The notes beneath the pieces were generated by a model that searched no databases, was not told the origin of the DNA, and was given only the letters and a program-made list of their open reading frames with translations. The translations under genes were made by a program, and so were the position numbers. Shown here piece after piece: positions 1-5,716 of a stretch of 10,000 bases of DNA (its first letter is position 1; every line of letters starts with the position of its first letter). This DNA is from Magnetospirillum sp. (GTDB taxonomy: Bacteria; Pseudomonadota; Alphaproteobacteria; Rhodospirillales; Magnetospirillaceae): positions 1 to 10,000 of the forward strand of contig JAIWOG010000203.1 in the NCBI GenBank assembly GCA_020217035.1. Direction: 5' to 3'.

Positions 1-781
1 GGGGCAAGACCAGCAAGGCCCGACCGCCCAGGGGCTTGGCGGCGGGGGTGATCTGGCCGGCCAGTTCCGCGTTGACTCGGTCGAAGGCGTCCACCAATGA
101 CACCAAGTCGGCATAGCTACGGTCGCGATAGCTCACCATCTCGCGCCCCCGCGAGCCGCTTGCAAGGCTGAACACCCGAAGCTGGTGATGGTCGGCGGCC
201 AGCCGGGACACCGCGTCCAGCACGTTGTCGATGAAGGATGACAACGTGCTGCCGTTGGCGACGGCGATTTGACGGTCCTCGCCGTCCCGCAACAACCAGC
301 CGCGCTGGTCGAATTGCAGGACGTAATCCTTGCCCTTGGCGAAGAAACGCCCCGGCGCCAAGTTCTCGACCCGCAGCGACTGAAACACGGCGCTTTTTCG
401 CAATGCTTCGATGCGGGCTTCGGCCAGCCGCAGATTGGCCGTCTCGGCGACGCCGCCCAAGCCGTTGACCTTGGGGCGCAACACCTTGAGGGCCGAGGGA
501 ACCTTCTTGTGGCTGACCAAATTGGCCATCTCCTTGGCGACAACGCCGTCGATGGCCTGGTGCAACTGGCGTTCGTCGGCATAGACCGTGCCATTCCAGG
601 CATAGCCGACCAAGGTCTTGTAATTATAGGATTCGCTGACCAGCGAACGAGGGTCGTCCTGGGCGTCTTGCTTCGCGGAAACCGCAGACGGCGAAGACGA
701 CGTCAGGTCGTCGATGGCCGATCGGGCGGCGGAGCAACCACTGACCGCCAGGCATGTCGCCACCACCATCGCAAACCGCAT
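1..781 (-). CDS. Putative lipoprotein of unknown function, C-terminus beyond left edge
   Basis: An open frame of 260 codons runs from an ATG at 781 off the left edge, with no stop in the window. The N-terminus MRFAMVVATCLAVSGC is a short lipoprotein signal peptide: Arg2, a hydrophobic stretch and a lipobox V-S-G-C with the lipidated Cys at residue 16. The mature protein should therefore be membrane-anchored and face the periplasm. After a low-complexity Ser/Asp-rich linker (residues 17-48) it is mostly helical, with charged amphipathic segments around 70-135 and 180-245. I recognise no domain. An ATG at residue 5 is an alternative start. A G-rich stretch (GGGGGC) lies a few bases upstream of the chosen start, and a promoter candidate lies about 50 bases upstream. 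The real frame is favoured over other open frames here because it carries the lipobox and a normal alphaproteobacterial amino-acid composition. Confidence is high that it is a gene, low on function. Confidence 0.8.
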   Translation of the reverse strand, partial: MRFAMVVATCLAVSGCSAARSAIDDLTSSSPSAVSAKQDAQDDPRSLVSESYNYKTLVGYAWNGTVYADERQLHQAIDGVVAKEMANLVSHKKVPSALKVLRPKVNGLGGVAETANLRLAEARIEALRKSAVFQSLRVENLAPGRFFAKGKDYVLQFDQRGWLLRDGEDRQIAVANGSTLSSFIDNVLDAVSRLAADHHQLRVFSLASGSRGREMVSYRDRSYADLVSLVDAFDRVNAELAGQITPAAKPLGGRALLVLP

Positions 782-830
782 GCACGCCCCCGAAACCAGA
801 ACCAAAACCACACCCCCGCGAGACGAAGCG

Positions 831-860
831 ATCATACACAGGTCACCGCCCCCCCGGCAA
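831..860 (-). promoter_or_regulatory. Sigma-70 type promoter candidate for the left-edge lipoprotein gene
   Basis: On the minus strand, TTGCCG (855-860) and TATGAT (831-836) are separated by 18 bases, giving 4 of 6 and 5 of 6 matches to the -35 and -10 consensus. Transcription would begin near 824, leaving a leader of about 43 bases before the ATG at 781. The spacer contains a run of seven G on this strand. This is a sequence match only. Confidence 0.45.
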
Positions 861-882
861 TCGCCCCCCCCAGGCCCGGCCG

Positions 883-1191
883 TCAAAGGGCGCTGTCGCG
901 GCGCTGGCGCAGCCCTTCCGGCATCTTCAGGGTGGCGCGGTCCCAGCCCTCGATCTCGAGGACCTGGTCCAGGCAATCCTCGAGGATCTGCAACGACCGC
1001 ATTCCCGCCGTGGCGATTGTTCGGTGAACGACCGAATCGGTGTCCTGGCGCGTCTGACAATCCTCTTGATAGCGCACCATGTCGCGCAGCTTGATGATCT
1101 GTTCGGCGACCTGGGCCGGACAGGCGCACATGTAGATGGTCGCCTCGTCGATGATCTTCGCCAGTTGTTCGGTGGTGAACCGCTGTTCCAA
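883..1191 (-). CDS. Small helical protein of unknown function (102 aa)
   Basis: The protein is 102 residues when read from a TTG start at 1191 and ends with TGA at 883-885. It is predicted to be almost all helix (IIDEATIYMCACPAQVAEQI, then IIKLRDMVRYQEDC and a last helix around 60-85). It has four cysteines at 22, 24, 45 and 73, the first two in a C-A-C-P motif. There is no signal peptide or membrane segment, so it is probably cytoplasmic. The frame is open upstream to a GTG at 1257, but that start would lie inside a perfect hairpin (1237-1262) and would add a Pro/Gly/Ser-rich stretch unlike the rest. A GAAGGG sequence nine bases before TTG favours 1191. A GTG at 1218 is also possible. I do not recognise the family. 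Its composition and regular helix pattern make it a likely real gene; it may be monocistronic. Confidence 0.7.
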   Translation of the reverse strand: MEQRFTTEQLAKIIDEATIYMCACPAQVAEQIIKLRDMVRYQEDCQTRQDTDSVVHRTIATAGMRSLQILEDCLDQVLEIEGWDRATLKMPEGLRQRRDSAL

Positions 1192-1193
1192 CG

Positions 1194-1206
1194 TCCTTGT
1201 CCCTTC
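1194..1206 (-). promoter_or_regulatory. Ribosome binding site supporting a TTG start
   Basis: On the minus strand GAAGGG (1201-1206) lies nine bases before TTG at 1191, and a second purine block AAGGA (1194-1198) lies two bases before it. The first has ideal spacing. This decides for the TTG start over the GTG at 1257, which has no comparable site. Confidence 0.5.
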
Positions 1207-1236
1207 TTGCAACGGCACGGGGGCTCCATGCCTTGA

Positions 1237-1262
1237 CCCCGGTGACGTCGCCGTCACCGGGG
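1237..1262 (-). terminator. Hairpin at the end of the thioesterase-to-hydratase cluster
   Basis: CCCCGGTGACG (1237-1247) and CGTCACCGGGG (1252-1262) form a perfect 11-bp stem with a 4-base loop. It lies 45 bases beyond the stop of the enoyl-CoA hydratase gene and before the start of the next gene. No T-run follows on either strand, so it may act as a Rho-assisted terminator or an RNA 3'-end stabiliser rather than a classical intrinsic terminator. Confidence 0.55.
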
Positions 1263-1306
1263 CTCCAGCATAGCCGCTCAGGACGCCATGGGAAACGTCT
1301 TGCCAT

Positions 1307-2095
1307 CTATCGTCCAGTGAATCGAGCCGGACGCTTTTCCAGAAAGGCTTGTATACCCTCGCGGAAATCGTCGGTGGGCACCACCAGACCGAAATGGGCG
1401 GCCTCGACGGCCAGGCCCTCGTCGATGGACAGGTTCAGCCCACGGGTGACCGCGCCGATGGTGGCCGCCACCGCCGCGGCCGGCTTGGCCATGATGCGGC
1501 GCGCCAGGTCATCGGCGGCCTCCATCACGTGATCCGCCGGCACCACGGCATTGATCAGGCCGATCTGCTCCGCCCGCCAGGCGGAAATGGCGTCGCCGGT
1601 CAACAGCATTTCCAGGCCGCGCTTGCGCCCCACCAGGCGGGGCAAGCGCTGGGTGCCGCCGAAGGGCGGCGGGAACCCCAGCTTGATCTCGGGCTTGCCG
1701 AAGCTGGCCTCGGCGCTGGCCACCGCCAGATGCATCGCCTCGACGATCTCGCAGCCGCCGCCCAGGGCCAAGCCGTTGACGGCAGCGATGATCGGCTTGG
1801 GGAAGTTTTCCAGCCGCGCCGTCAGATGCTGGCCCTTGCGCACGAAATCGCGCAGCGCCACCCTTGTTCCCTGGGCGACGATGTCCGCGAACTCGGCGAT
1901 GTCGGCGCCGGCGCAAAAGGCCCGTCCCGCCCCGGTGACGATCACCGCCCCCACCGCGTCGTCGGCCTCCAGCCCATCCAGCAACGCCATCAGGGTGTCG
2001 ATGACCGCGTGATCAAGGGCGTTCAGCTTGTCGGGACGGTTAAGCGTCAGGATGGCGACGCCATCGGCGACCTGGCACAAGACGACCTGGGACAT
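1307..2095 (-). CDS. Enoyl-CoA hydratase/isomerase (crotonase family)
   Basis: A 262-residue cytoplasmic crotonase-fold protein, normal length for short-chain enoyl-CoA hydratases, which add water across trans-2-enoyl-CoA in fatty-acid or aromatic-acid breakdown. The oxyanion-hole segments are CAGADI (61-66) and ALGGGCE (110-116). Both glutamates corresponding to the two catalytic residues of rat mitochondrial hydratase are present: Glu116 in GGGCE and Glu136 in FGKPEIKLG. This supports an active hydratase rather than a one-glutamate isomerase. The GGTQRLPRLVG segment (146-156) is standard, but the preceding loop reads FPPPF, more proline-rich than the usual IPGAG/IPGFG. The start at 2095 is chosen because GGAGGAA lies five bases upstream (2101-2107); upstream in-frame codons would translate the repeat region. 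It is last in the minus-strand cluster. The physiological substrate cannot be read from sequence. Confidence 0.93.
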   Translation of the reverse strand: MSQVVLCQVADGVAILTLNRPDKLNALDHAVIDTLMALLDGLEADDAVGAVIVTGAGRAFCAGADIAEFADIVAQGTRVALRDFVRKGQHLTARLENFPKPIIAAVNGLALGGGCEIVEAMHLAVASAEASFGKPEIKLGFPPPFGGTQRLPRLVGRKRGLEMLLTGDAISAWRAEQIGLINAVVPADHVMEAADDLARRIMAKPAAAVAATIGAVTRGLNLSIDEGLAVEAAHFGLVVPTDDFREGIQAFLEKRPARFTGR

Positions 2096-2126
2096 GATGC
2101 TTCCTCCTTCCGACCCTGGCGGGCGC

Positions 2127-2210
2127 GGGATGCTCGACGGCTTGGCCGTCAAACGGGATGCTCGACGGTATGGCCGTCAAACGGGATGCTCGACGGTATG
2201 GCCGTCAAAC
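2127..2210. repeat. Three tandem 28-bp hairpin-forming repeats
   Basis: Three head-to-tail copies of a 28-bp unit occupy 2127-2154, 2155-2182 and 2183-2210. Copies two and three are identical; copy one differs at two adjacent positions. Each contains the inverted repeat GACGG-N5-CCGTC (2136-2150, 2164-2178, 2192-2206), able to form a 5- to 6-bp hairpin. The array fills most of the 109-base gap between the NTF2-like gene and the hydratase gene, and the last copy supplies the NTF2-like gene's stop codon. The period is not a multiple of three. It may be a REP-like RNA stabiliser or attenuator, or a product of slippage; the function is not evident. Confidence 0.9.
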
Positions 2211-2591
2211 GGCCGGGGCCTGCGCCCCATGGCCATAAAGGGCTTCCCCCGACATCTTGCCGTGGGGACCGAAACGGAAGATTTCGCAGGCGCGACGGGG
2301 TGGGCCGTCCAATTCCGCTTCGTAATGGACGACCATGGTCTGGCTGGTCTCGTCGCAGATCATCGCCAGGGCGCGAAAATGCAGATGGCCGACGCGGTCC
2401 AAAGCCGATCGCCAATAGGCCCGGATCGTGTCGCGACCGCGCAGTTCACCCGATCCGGTCACCGTGGAGGCCAACGGTGAGCGGAAAACCGCGTCCGCCG
2501 CGAAGCCCGCCACCACGCCCTCCACATCACGGCGGTTCCAGGCCGCGATCCAGGCTTCTCCATGCTCGATCATCTGGTCACGCGTCAGCAT
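2205..2591 (-). CDS. NTF2/SnoaL-like domain protein
   Basis: A 128-residue protein of the NTF2-like cone fold. The N-terminal helix carries the usual AWIAAWNRRDVEGVVAGFAAD pattern in shortened form (AAWNRRDVEGV, 16-26) followed by DAVFRSPL (33-40). The segment GRDTIRAYW (52-60) and the strands around 68-105 (LHFRALAMICDET, TMVVHYEAEL) match the SnoaL-like polyketide-cyclase/limonene-epoxide-hydrolase superfamily in layout. Members include enzymes and simple ligand binders, so no reaction can be assigned. No signal peptide is present. The ATG at 2591 is preferred over a GTG six codons upstream because GGAAGGGG lies eight bases before it. It follows the DinB-like gene by 40 bases, probably in the same transcript. 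Its stop codon falls within the first hairpin of the 28-bp repeats, so translation termination and RNA structure overlap. Confidence 0.85.
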   Translation of the reverse strand: MLTRDQMIEHGEAWIAAWNRRDVEGVVAGFAADAVFRSPLASTVTGSGELRGRDTIRAYWRSALDRVGHLHFRALAMICDETSQTMVVHYEAELDGPPRRACEIFRFGPHGKMSGEALYGHGAQAPAV

Positions 2592-2631
2592 GCTTGGTTC
2601 CCCTTCCACGAGTTGCAGCGTTTTCCCGCCG

Positions 2632-3123
2632 TCACTGACGCAGGAAATAGATCAAGTCCAACACCGGCGGCGGCGTCTTGGTGGCCGACAGCATGTCGTG
2701 GACCTGCCCCCGGTGGTGGGTGGCGTGGTTGAACATGTGCAGCATGGTCAGCCCCAGCGGACTGGAACACGGCTGCCCCGCCATGGTGCGATAGGAAAAT
2801 TGCGCGTCGAGATCGGCCAAGGGCGCATCGAACAGCGCGACGATGCGGGCATCCATCATGGTGCGGGCCAGGGCCAGGTCGTCAAAATCGGCGTGCAGGA
2901 TCTGGTCCAGCGCCTTGATTCCATGGCTCTCGTCGCCGGTGAAGCGCCCCATCCACAGCATGTCGCCCACCAAACCGTGGTTCAAGGTGGCAAGGATGGA
3001 CCCGAAGAAGCTTGTACGCGGCCGGGCCAGTTCGTCAGCCGGCAAAACGCGGCAGGACCGGTAAAGGCGCTGGTTGGCCCAGGCGTTGTAGCGGGCCAGG
3101 GTGCGCAAGGTGTCGGGCGTCAT
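2632..3123 (-). CDS. DinB family protein
   Basis: A 163-residue DinB/YfiT-like four-helix-bundle protein. The family signature is visible: an early LARYNAWANQRLY helix (9-21), NHGLVGDMLWMGRF (48-61) and HMFNHATHHRGQVHDML (129-145). The usual metal-binding histidine triad would be His49, His133 and His137. Many members are bacillithiol- or other thiol-dependent metal transferases or hydrolases; others are uncharacterised, and a link to DNA damage should not be assumed from the name. The start ATG (3121-3123) overlaps the stop of the upstream thioesterase gene in an ATGA arrangement, implying translational coupling. The same frame is open far upstream inside the thioesterase gene, but that extension is Arg-rich non-coding-looking sequence. 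It is cytoplasmic, with length typical of the family. Confidence 0.9.
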   Translation of the reverse strand: MTPDTLRTLARYNAWANQRLYRSCRVLPADELARPRTSFFGSILATLNHGLVGDMLWMGRFTGDESHGIKALDQILHADFDDLALARTMMDARIVALFDAPLADLDAQFSYRTMAGQPCSSPLGLTMLHMFNHATHHRGQVHDMLSATKTPPPVLDLIYFLRQ

Positions 3124-3539
3124 GACAGGGACTGGGGAGGGGCCGAGGGGATCATGGTCTGCTGCATGATGGCGCACAGCTTGCGCTGGCCGTCCTTCAC
3201 CGCGAAGACCTCGCCCCGCGTCACCATCAGCACCTTGCCCGCCTTGACCACTTCGCCCCGCGCCAGCAAGGACTCGCCCGCCGCCGGAGACAGCAGGTTG
3301 AGCTTGAACTCGACCGTCAACACGTCGCTGTCGGCGGCGGCGCGGGTCATGGCGGCGTACCCCCCCGCCGTGTCGGCCAGGGCGGCGACGACGCCGCCGT
3401 GAAAGAAGCCGTGCTGCTGCCGCAGCTTGTCGTCGCCGGTGACGGCGATTTCGCACAAACCGTCGTCAAGCTGGGTGATGCGGGCGCCATAAAGCTGCAT
3501 CAGCCCTTGGGCGGCAAAGCTTGAATAAACCCTTTCCAT
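3120..3539 (-). CDS. PaaI-family hotdog-fold thioesterase
   Basis: A 139-residue protein of the PaaI/acyl-CoA thioesterase subgroup of the hotdog superfamily, which hydrolyses acyl- or aryl-CoA thioesters. The signature HGFFHGGVVAALADTAGGYAA (43-63) includes the HGG turn and Asp56 on the central helix, matching the catalytic/acidic position of the family. LTVEFKLNLLSPA (75-87) is the typical following strand. The start at 3539 is chosen because GGAGG (3546-3550) lies six bases upstream; an ATG two codons earlier abuts that site, and a more distant one adds 24 residues that lie in the promoter region. It is the first gene of a minus-strand cluster with DinB-like, NTF2-like and enoyl-CoA hydratase genes, divergent from a LysR regulator. 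A thioesterase with a hydratase suggests CoA-thioester metabolism, but the actual pathway is not determinable here. A run of seven G lies within the coding sequence near 3360-3366. Confidence 0.9.
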   Translation of the reverse strand: MERVYSSFAAQGLMQLYGARITQLDDGLCEIAVTGDDKLRQQHGFFHGGVVAALADTAGGYAAMTRAAADSDVLTVEFKLNLLSPAAGESLLARGEVVKAGKVLMVTRGEVFAVKDGQRKLCAIMQQTMIPSAPPQSLS

Positions 3540-3545
3540 CGCCAT

Positions 3546-3550
3546 CCTCC
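3546..3550 (-). promoter_or_regulatory. Shine-Dalgarno site choosing the thioesterase start
   Basis: GGAGG on the minus strand lies six bases before ATG at 3539 and directly touches the in-frame ATG at 3545. The spacing favours 3539 as the initiation codon. Confidence 0.6.
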
Positions 3551-3603
3551 GAACGTGTTCTTCAGGCATGGTCAGCGCTGGGCCGGGTGTCGGCAATCGA
3601 GTA

Positions 3604-3628
3604 ATTTTCACCCTTGCTCAAGAAAAAT
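3604..3628. promoter_or_regulatory. Candidate LysR operator in the divergent intergenic region
   Basis: The 129-base gap between the thioesterase and LysR starts is the only AT-rich spot nearby. It contains a perfect CTTG-CT-CAAG palindrome (3613-3622) and a wider TTTTC-N12-GAAAA inverted repeat (3605-3609 and 3622-3626). The wider repeat has roughly the size of the T-N11-A sites typical of LysR-type regulators. The position between divergent genes fits autoregulation plus control of the cluster. It is a pattern match only. Confidence 0.35.
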
Positions 3629-3668
3629 GCGTTTGCCAGCGCCCCCATCACCCCGGACAGTGTTCCCC

Positions 3669-4589
3669 ATGGCCTATCGTCTGCCCCCGCTGAACACCCT
3701 GCGCCTGTTCGAGGCCGCCGGCCGCCATTGCAGCTTCAAGTCGGCCGCCGAGGAACTGGGCCTGACCCCCAGCGCCGTCAGCCACGGCATCCAGACCCTG
3801 GAAGACTGGCTGGGCGTGCCCTTGTTCGTGCGCGGGCACCGGTCGCTGGAACTGACGGTGGCCGGACGCGCCTATTTGCCCCGAATCCGCGACGCGCTGG
3901 CACACTTGGCTTCGGCCACCGAGGCCGTGCCCGGTCGGCGTCCCACCGGCAGGCTGTCGGTCAGTGTGGCGCCGTCCTTCGGGCTGCGTTGGCTGGTACC
4001 CAACCTGCATCGCTTCCACGACCGTCATCCTGATATCGAGGTGACGCTGGACACCTCGCACCGGCAGGTCGAGTTTCCCCGCGACGGCGTCGACCTGGCC
4101 ATCCGCATGGGCCGGGGGGACTGGCCCGATCTTTACGCCCTGTGCCTGGTGGTGGAAGAACTGGTCCCCGTCTGCTCGCCCGAGATGGCGGCGGCCATCG
4201 CCACCCCCGCCGACCTGCGCGGCAAGACCCTGCTGCATGTGGTCAATGTCAGCGAGGATTGGGCGGCCTGGGCCGATCTGGCCGACATGGTCGACTTGGA
4301 CCTGGGACGCGGGCTGCGGCTGGACACATTGCACATGGCGCTGGAAGCCGCCGCCCAGGGATTGGGCATCGCCATCGGCCGGCTGCCCCTGGCCGCCGCC
4401 GACATCGCCGCCGGCCGATTGGTCCCCGTCCTTGGCCCGCCACGCCGCTGCCACACCGGCTATTGGCTGGTCACCGGCCGGGATTCCCTGGCCCGCCCCG
4501 AGGTGGTGGCTTTCCGCAACTGGATCCGTTCGGAATTGAAGGGGAAGAAGGCCCCGAGCATTTTCACGCAAAGCGTGGACATGCGATAA
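3669..4589 (+). CDS. LysR-family transcriptional regulator (GcvA/AmpR-like)
   Basis: A 306-residue regulator, normal size for LysR proteins. Residues 8-66 form the winged helix-turn-helix: LNTLRLFEAAGRHCSFKSAA leads into the recognition helix ELGLTPSAVSHGIQTLEDWL, then VPLFVRGHRSLELTVAG. The FEAAGRH.SF.SAAEEL..T.SAVSH style is that of the GcvA/AmpR subgroup. The effector-binding domain spans about 92-296 (GRLSVSVAPSFGLRWLVPNL, DLAIRMGRGDW, AAAQGLGIAIGRLPL). The start at 3669 gives the usual short N-terminus; the frame is open to an earlier ATG at 3555, but that would overlap the thioesterase leader and add unconserved sequence. The Shine-Dalgarno is weak. It is divergent from the thioesterase cluster and is a candidate regulator of it; the ligand is unknown. 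The last 15 residues (around KGKKAPSIFTQ) are an unstructured tail. Confidence 0.93.
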   Translation: MAYRLPPLNTLRLFEAAGRHCSFKSAAEELGLTPSAVSHGIQTLEDWLGVPLFVRGHRSLELTVAGRAYLPRIRDALAHLASATEAVPGRRPTGRLSVSVAPSFGLRWLVPNLHRFHDRHPDIEVTLDTSHRQVEFPRDGVDLAIRMGRGDWPDLYALCLVVEELVPVCSPEMAAAIATPADLRGKTLLHVVNVSEDWAAWADLADMVDLDLGRGLRLDTLHMALEAAAQGLGIAIGRLPLAAADIAAGRLVPVLGPPRRCHTGYWLVTGRDSLARPEVVAFRNWIRSELKGKKAPSIFTQSVDMR

Positions 4590-4635
4590 GCCCGAGCGGC
4601 GCCTGAGCAGCCCGCCAAGGGCCATGTGTAAGAGC

Positions 4636-4669
4636 TAGACCAGTTTCCGCTTTAGCTGAAATTGGTCTA
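4636..4669. repeat. 34-bp intergenic palindrome
   Basis: TAGACCAGTTTC (4636-4647) and GAAATTGGTCTA (4658-4669) pair over 12 positions with a single G-T wobble. The 10-base centre can add a GC/GC pair closing a TTTA loop. It lies in the 177-base gap between the LysR gene and the DsbA-family gene. No T-run follows on either strand, so it does not look like an intrinsic terminator. It has the form of a dispersed intergenic palindromic element, or possibly an operator or a 3'-end stabiliser for the LysR mRNA. The rest of the gap (4590-4635 and 4670-4753) shows no gene or clear signal. Confidence 0.75.
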
Positions 4670-4766
4670 AGGGTCAGGCAAGCGCTCCTCACCCAAGGAT
4701 GAAACCAACTCGTTTGCCGTCGCCACGTCGTCGCGGTTTCCATGAAAGCCTGCACAGGAGGTTGTC

Positions 4767-5357
4767 ATGGAATTCTGGTTCGATTTCTCTTCGCCCTACG
4801 CCTTCTTCGCCGCCCAAGACGTTGACGGCCTGGCGGCACGCCACGGCCGCTCGGTGACCTGGCGGCCGTTCATGCTGGCGGCGGCGTTCCAGGTGACCGG
4901 CATGTCGTCCTTCTCGCGGGCGCCGTTGCGCGGCGATTACGGACGCCACGACTGGGACCGGATCGCCCGCGCCAAGGGCATACATTTCGCCCTGCCCCCC
5001 TTCCACCCCTACAACGCCCTGCATCCGGCACGGACGTTCTATTGGTTGGCGGCAAGCCATCCGGATATGGCCAAGGACTTCGCCCTGGCCTGTTTCGCCG
5101 CCTATTTCCAGGACGGCGCCGACCTGCGCCAGCCCGACGTGGTGGCCGACATCGCCGCCGACCAAGGCGCCCCGCGCGACCAGGCGCTGGCCGCCATGGC
5201 CGCCCCCCAGTTCAAGGAGTGCTTCCGCCAAGCCACCGAGGAAGCGCTGGCCAAGGGCGTGTTCGGCTCGCCGTTCTTCCTGGTGGACGGCGAACCGTTC
5301 TGGGGATGGGACCGCCTGCCCATGGTCGAGGAATGGTTGTCTGGCGGTGGTTGGTGA
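4767..5357 (+). CDS. 2-hydroxychromene-2-carboxylate isomerase-like DsbA-family protein
   Basis: A 196-residue protein of the HCCA-isomerase/kappa-class glutathione transferase branch of the DsbA superfamily. The N-terminal FDFSSPYAFFA (5-15) has the isomerase pattern FDF.SP, with Ser9 aligning to the catalytic/glutathione-activating Ser11 of Pseudomonas NahD; no CxxC thiol-redox motif is present. The C-terminal VFGSPFFLVDGEPFWGWDRL (165-184) carries the cis-proline loop (Pro169) and the DGE.FWG.DRL family signature. NahD isomerises 2-hydroxychromene-2-carboxylate in naphthalene degradation, using glutathione. Many alphaproteobacteria carry such genes without an aromatic pathway, so the substrate here is unknown and general GST-like activity is equally possible. 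AGGAGG lies six bases before the ATG. No signal peptide is seen, so it is cytoplasmic. A DUF1127 gene follows after three bases. Confidence 0.9.
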   Translation: MEFWFDFSSPYAFFAAQDVDGLAARHGRSVTWRPFMLAAAFQVTGMSSFSRAPLRGDYGRHDWDRIARAKGIHFALPPFHPYNALHPARTFYWLAASHPDMAKDFALACFAAYFQDGADLRQPDVVADIAADQGAPRDQALAAMAAPQFKECFRQATEEALAKGVFGSPFFLVDGEPFWGWDRLPMVEEWLSGGGW

Positions 5358-5360
5358 GCC

Positions 5361-5552
5361 ATGGAAGGTCGGGTGGTCCGGCGCTTATGGCGATGGCTTG
5401 GCGAAACACTTCTCAGGCTGCCCAGGCTGTGGCTGGAACGCAGCCGCAGCCGTACCGCGTTGCGCCGTCTGGATGAACGCATGCTGAAGGATATCGGAGT
5501 GTCGAAGCAAAGTGTGGAATGGGAAGTGCGCAAGCCCTTCTGGCGCGACTGA
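5361..5552 (+). CDS. DUF1127 (YjiS-like) small protein
   Basis: A 63-residue, very basic protein with the DUF1127 signature: an amphipathic Trp/Arg/Leu-rich N-terminal helix (about 5-30) followed by RTALRRLDERMLKDIGVSK (31-49) and the ending E-x-x-KPFWR (54-62). Short DUF1127 proteins are abundant in alphaproteobacteria, and some have been reported as RNA-binding factors affecting sRNA/RNA turnover and stress or carbon/phosphate responses. Whether this one binds RNA is inference from the family. The start codon lies three bases after the stop of the DsbA-family gene, so the two are probably co-transcribed and translationally linked, with the purines around that stop codon serving as ribosome site. 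The gene ends 22 bases before a strong hairpin. Confidence 0.9.
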   Translation: MEGRVVRRLWRWLGETLLRLPRLWLERSRSRTALRRLDERMLKDIGVSKQSVEWEVRKPFWRD

Positions 5553-5573
5553 ACCACAGCCCCGAAACGGCGA

Positions 5574-5599
5574 AAGGCCCCAGGTTTACCTGGGGCCTT
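5574..5599 (-). terminator. Terminator of tRNA-Thr, probably also of the DUF1127 gene
   Basis: AAGGCCCCAGG (5574-5584) pairs with CCTGGGGCCTT (5589-5599) in an 11-bp stem with a TTTA loop. It starts 3 bases beyond the CCA end of the tRNA on the minus strand, where a short T-run follows, and 21 bases beyond the DUF1127 stop on the plus strand. Convergent use is likely. Confidence 0.85.
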
Positions 5600-5602
5600 C
5601 CA

Positions 5603-5678
5603 TGGTGCTGCCGAATGGAATCGAACCATCGACCTTACCCTTACCAAGGGTATGCTCTACCGACTGAGCTACGGCAGC
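5603..5678 (-). tRNA. tRNA-Thr (anticodon GGT)
   Basis: A 76-base cloverleaf on the minus strand. The acceptor stem is GCTGCCG paired with CGGCAGC, followed by discriminator A and encoded CCA. The D-arm is GCTC-AGTCGGTA-GAGC. The anticodon stem TACCC/GGGTA encloses loop TTGGTAA with anticodon GGT, reading the threonine codon ACC (and ACT by wobble). The variable loop is five bases, and the T-arm GATGG-TTCGATT-CCATT contains one G-T pair. All conserved positions checked are normal. ACC is heavily used in the neighbouring genes, as expected in a GC-rich genome. It is expressed from the promoter at 5717-5745. Confidence 0.97.
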
Positions 5679-5716
5679 ATCTTCGCTGTGGGCGGGTGCC
5701 CCGTGAAGAGGGGCGC

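Noticed and set aside
2127..2210. CRISPR-like direct repeats
   Set aside because: The 28-bp units are directly adjacent with no spacers and there are no cas genes.
1349..2638. Long open frame on the plus strand antisense to the hydratase and NTF2-like genes
   Set aside because: Its protein is low in recognisable motifs and rich in Arg, Gly, His and Gln. It is the usual shadow of GC-rich coding DNA; the minus strand carries conserved families.
3124..3456. N-terminal extension of the DinB-like protein
   Set aside because: The frame is open, but the extra residues are Arg-rich and antisense-like in style, overlap the thioesterase gene, and precede the normal DinB start, which sits in an ATGA overlap.
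4699..4800. Short open frame starting before the DsbA-family gene
   Set aside because: No proper ribosome site and Arg/Pro/Ser-rich content; the well-placed AGGAGG belongs to the ATG at 4767.
5696..5716. 7-bp hairpin GTGCCCC/GGGGCGC in front of tRNA-Thr
   Set aside because: The expected transcription start near 5710 lies inside one arm, so the stem would not form in the RNA. GC-rich discriminator sequence explains it.
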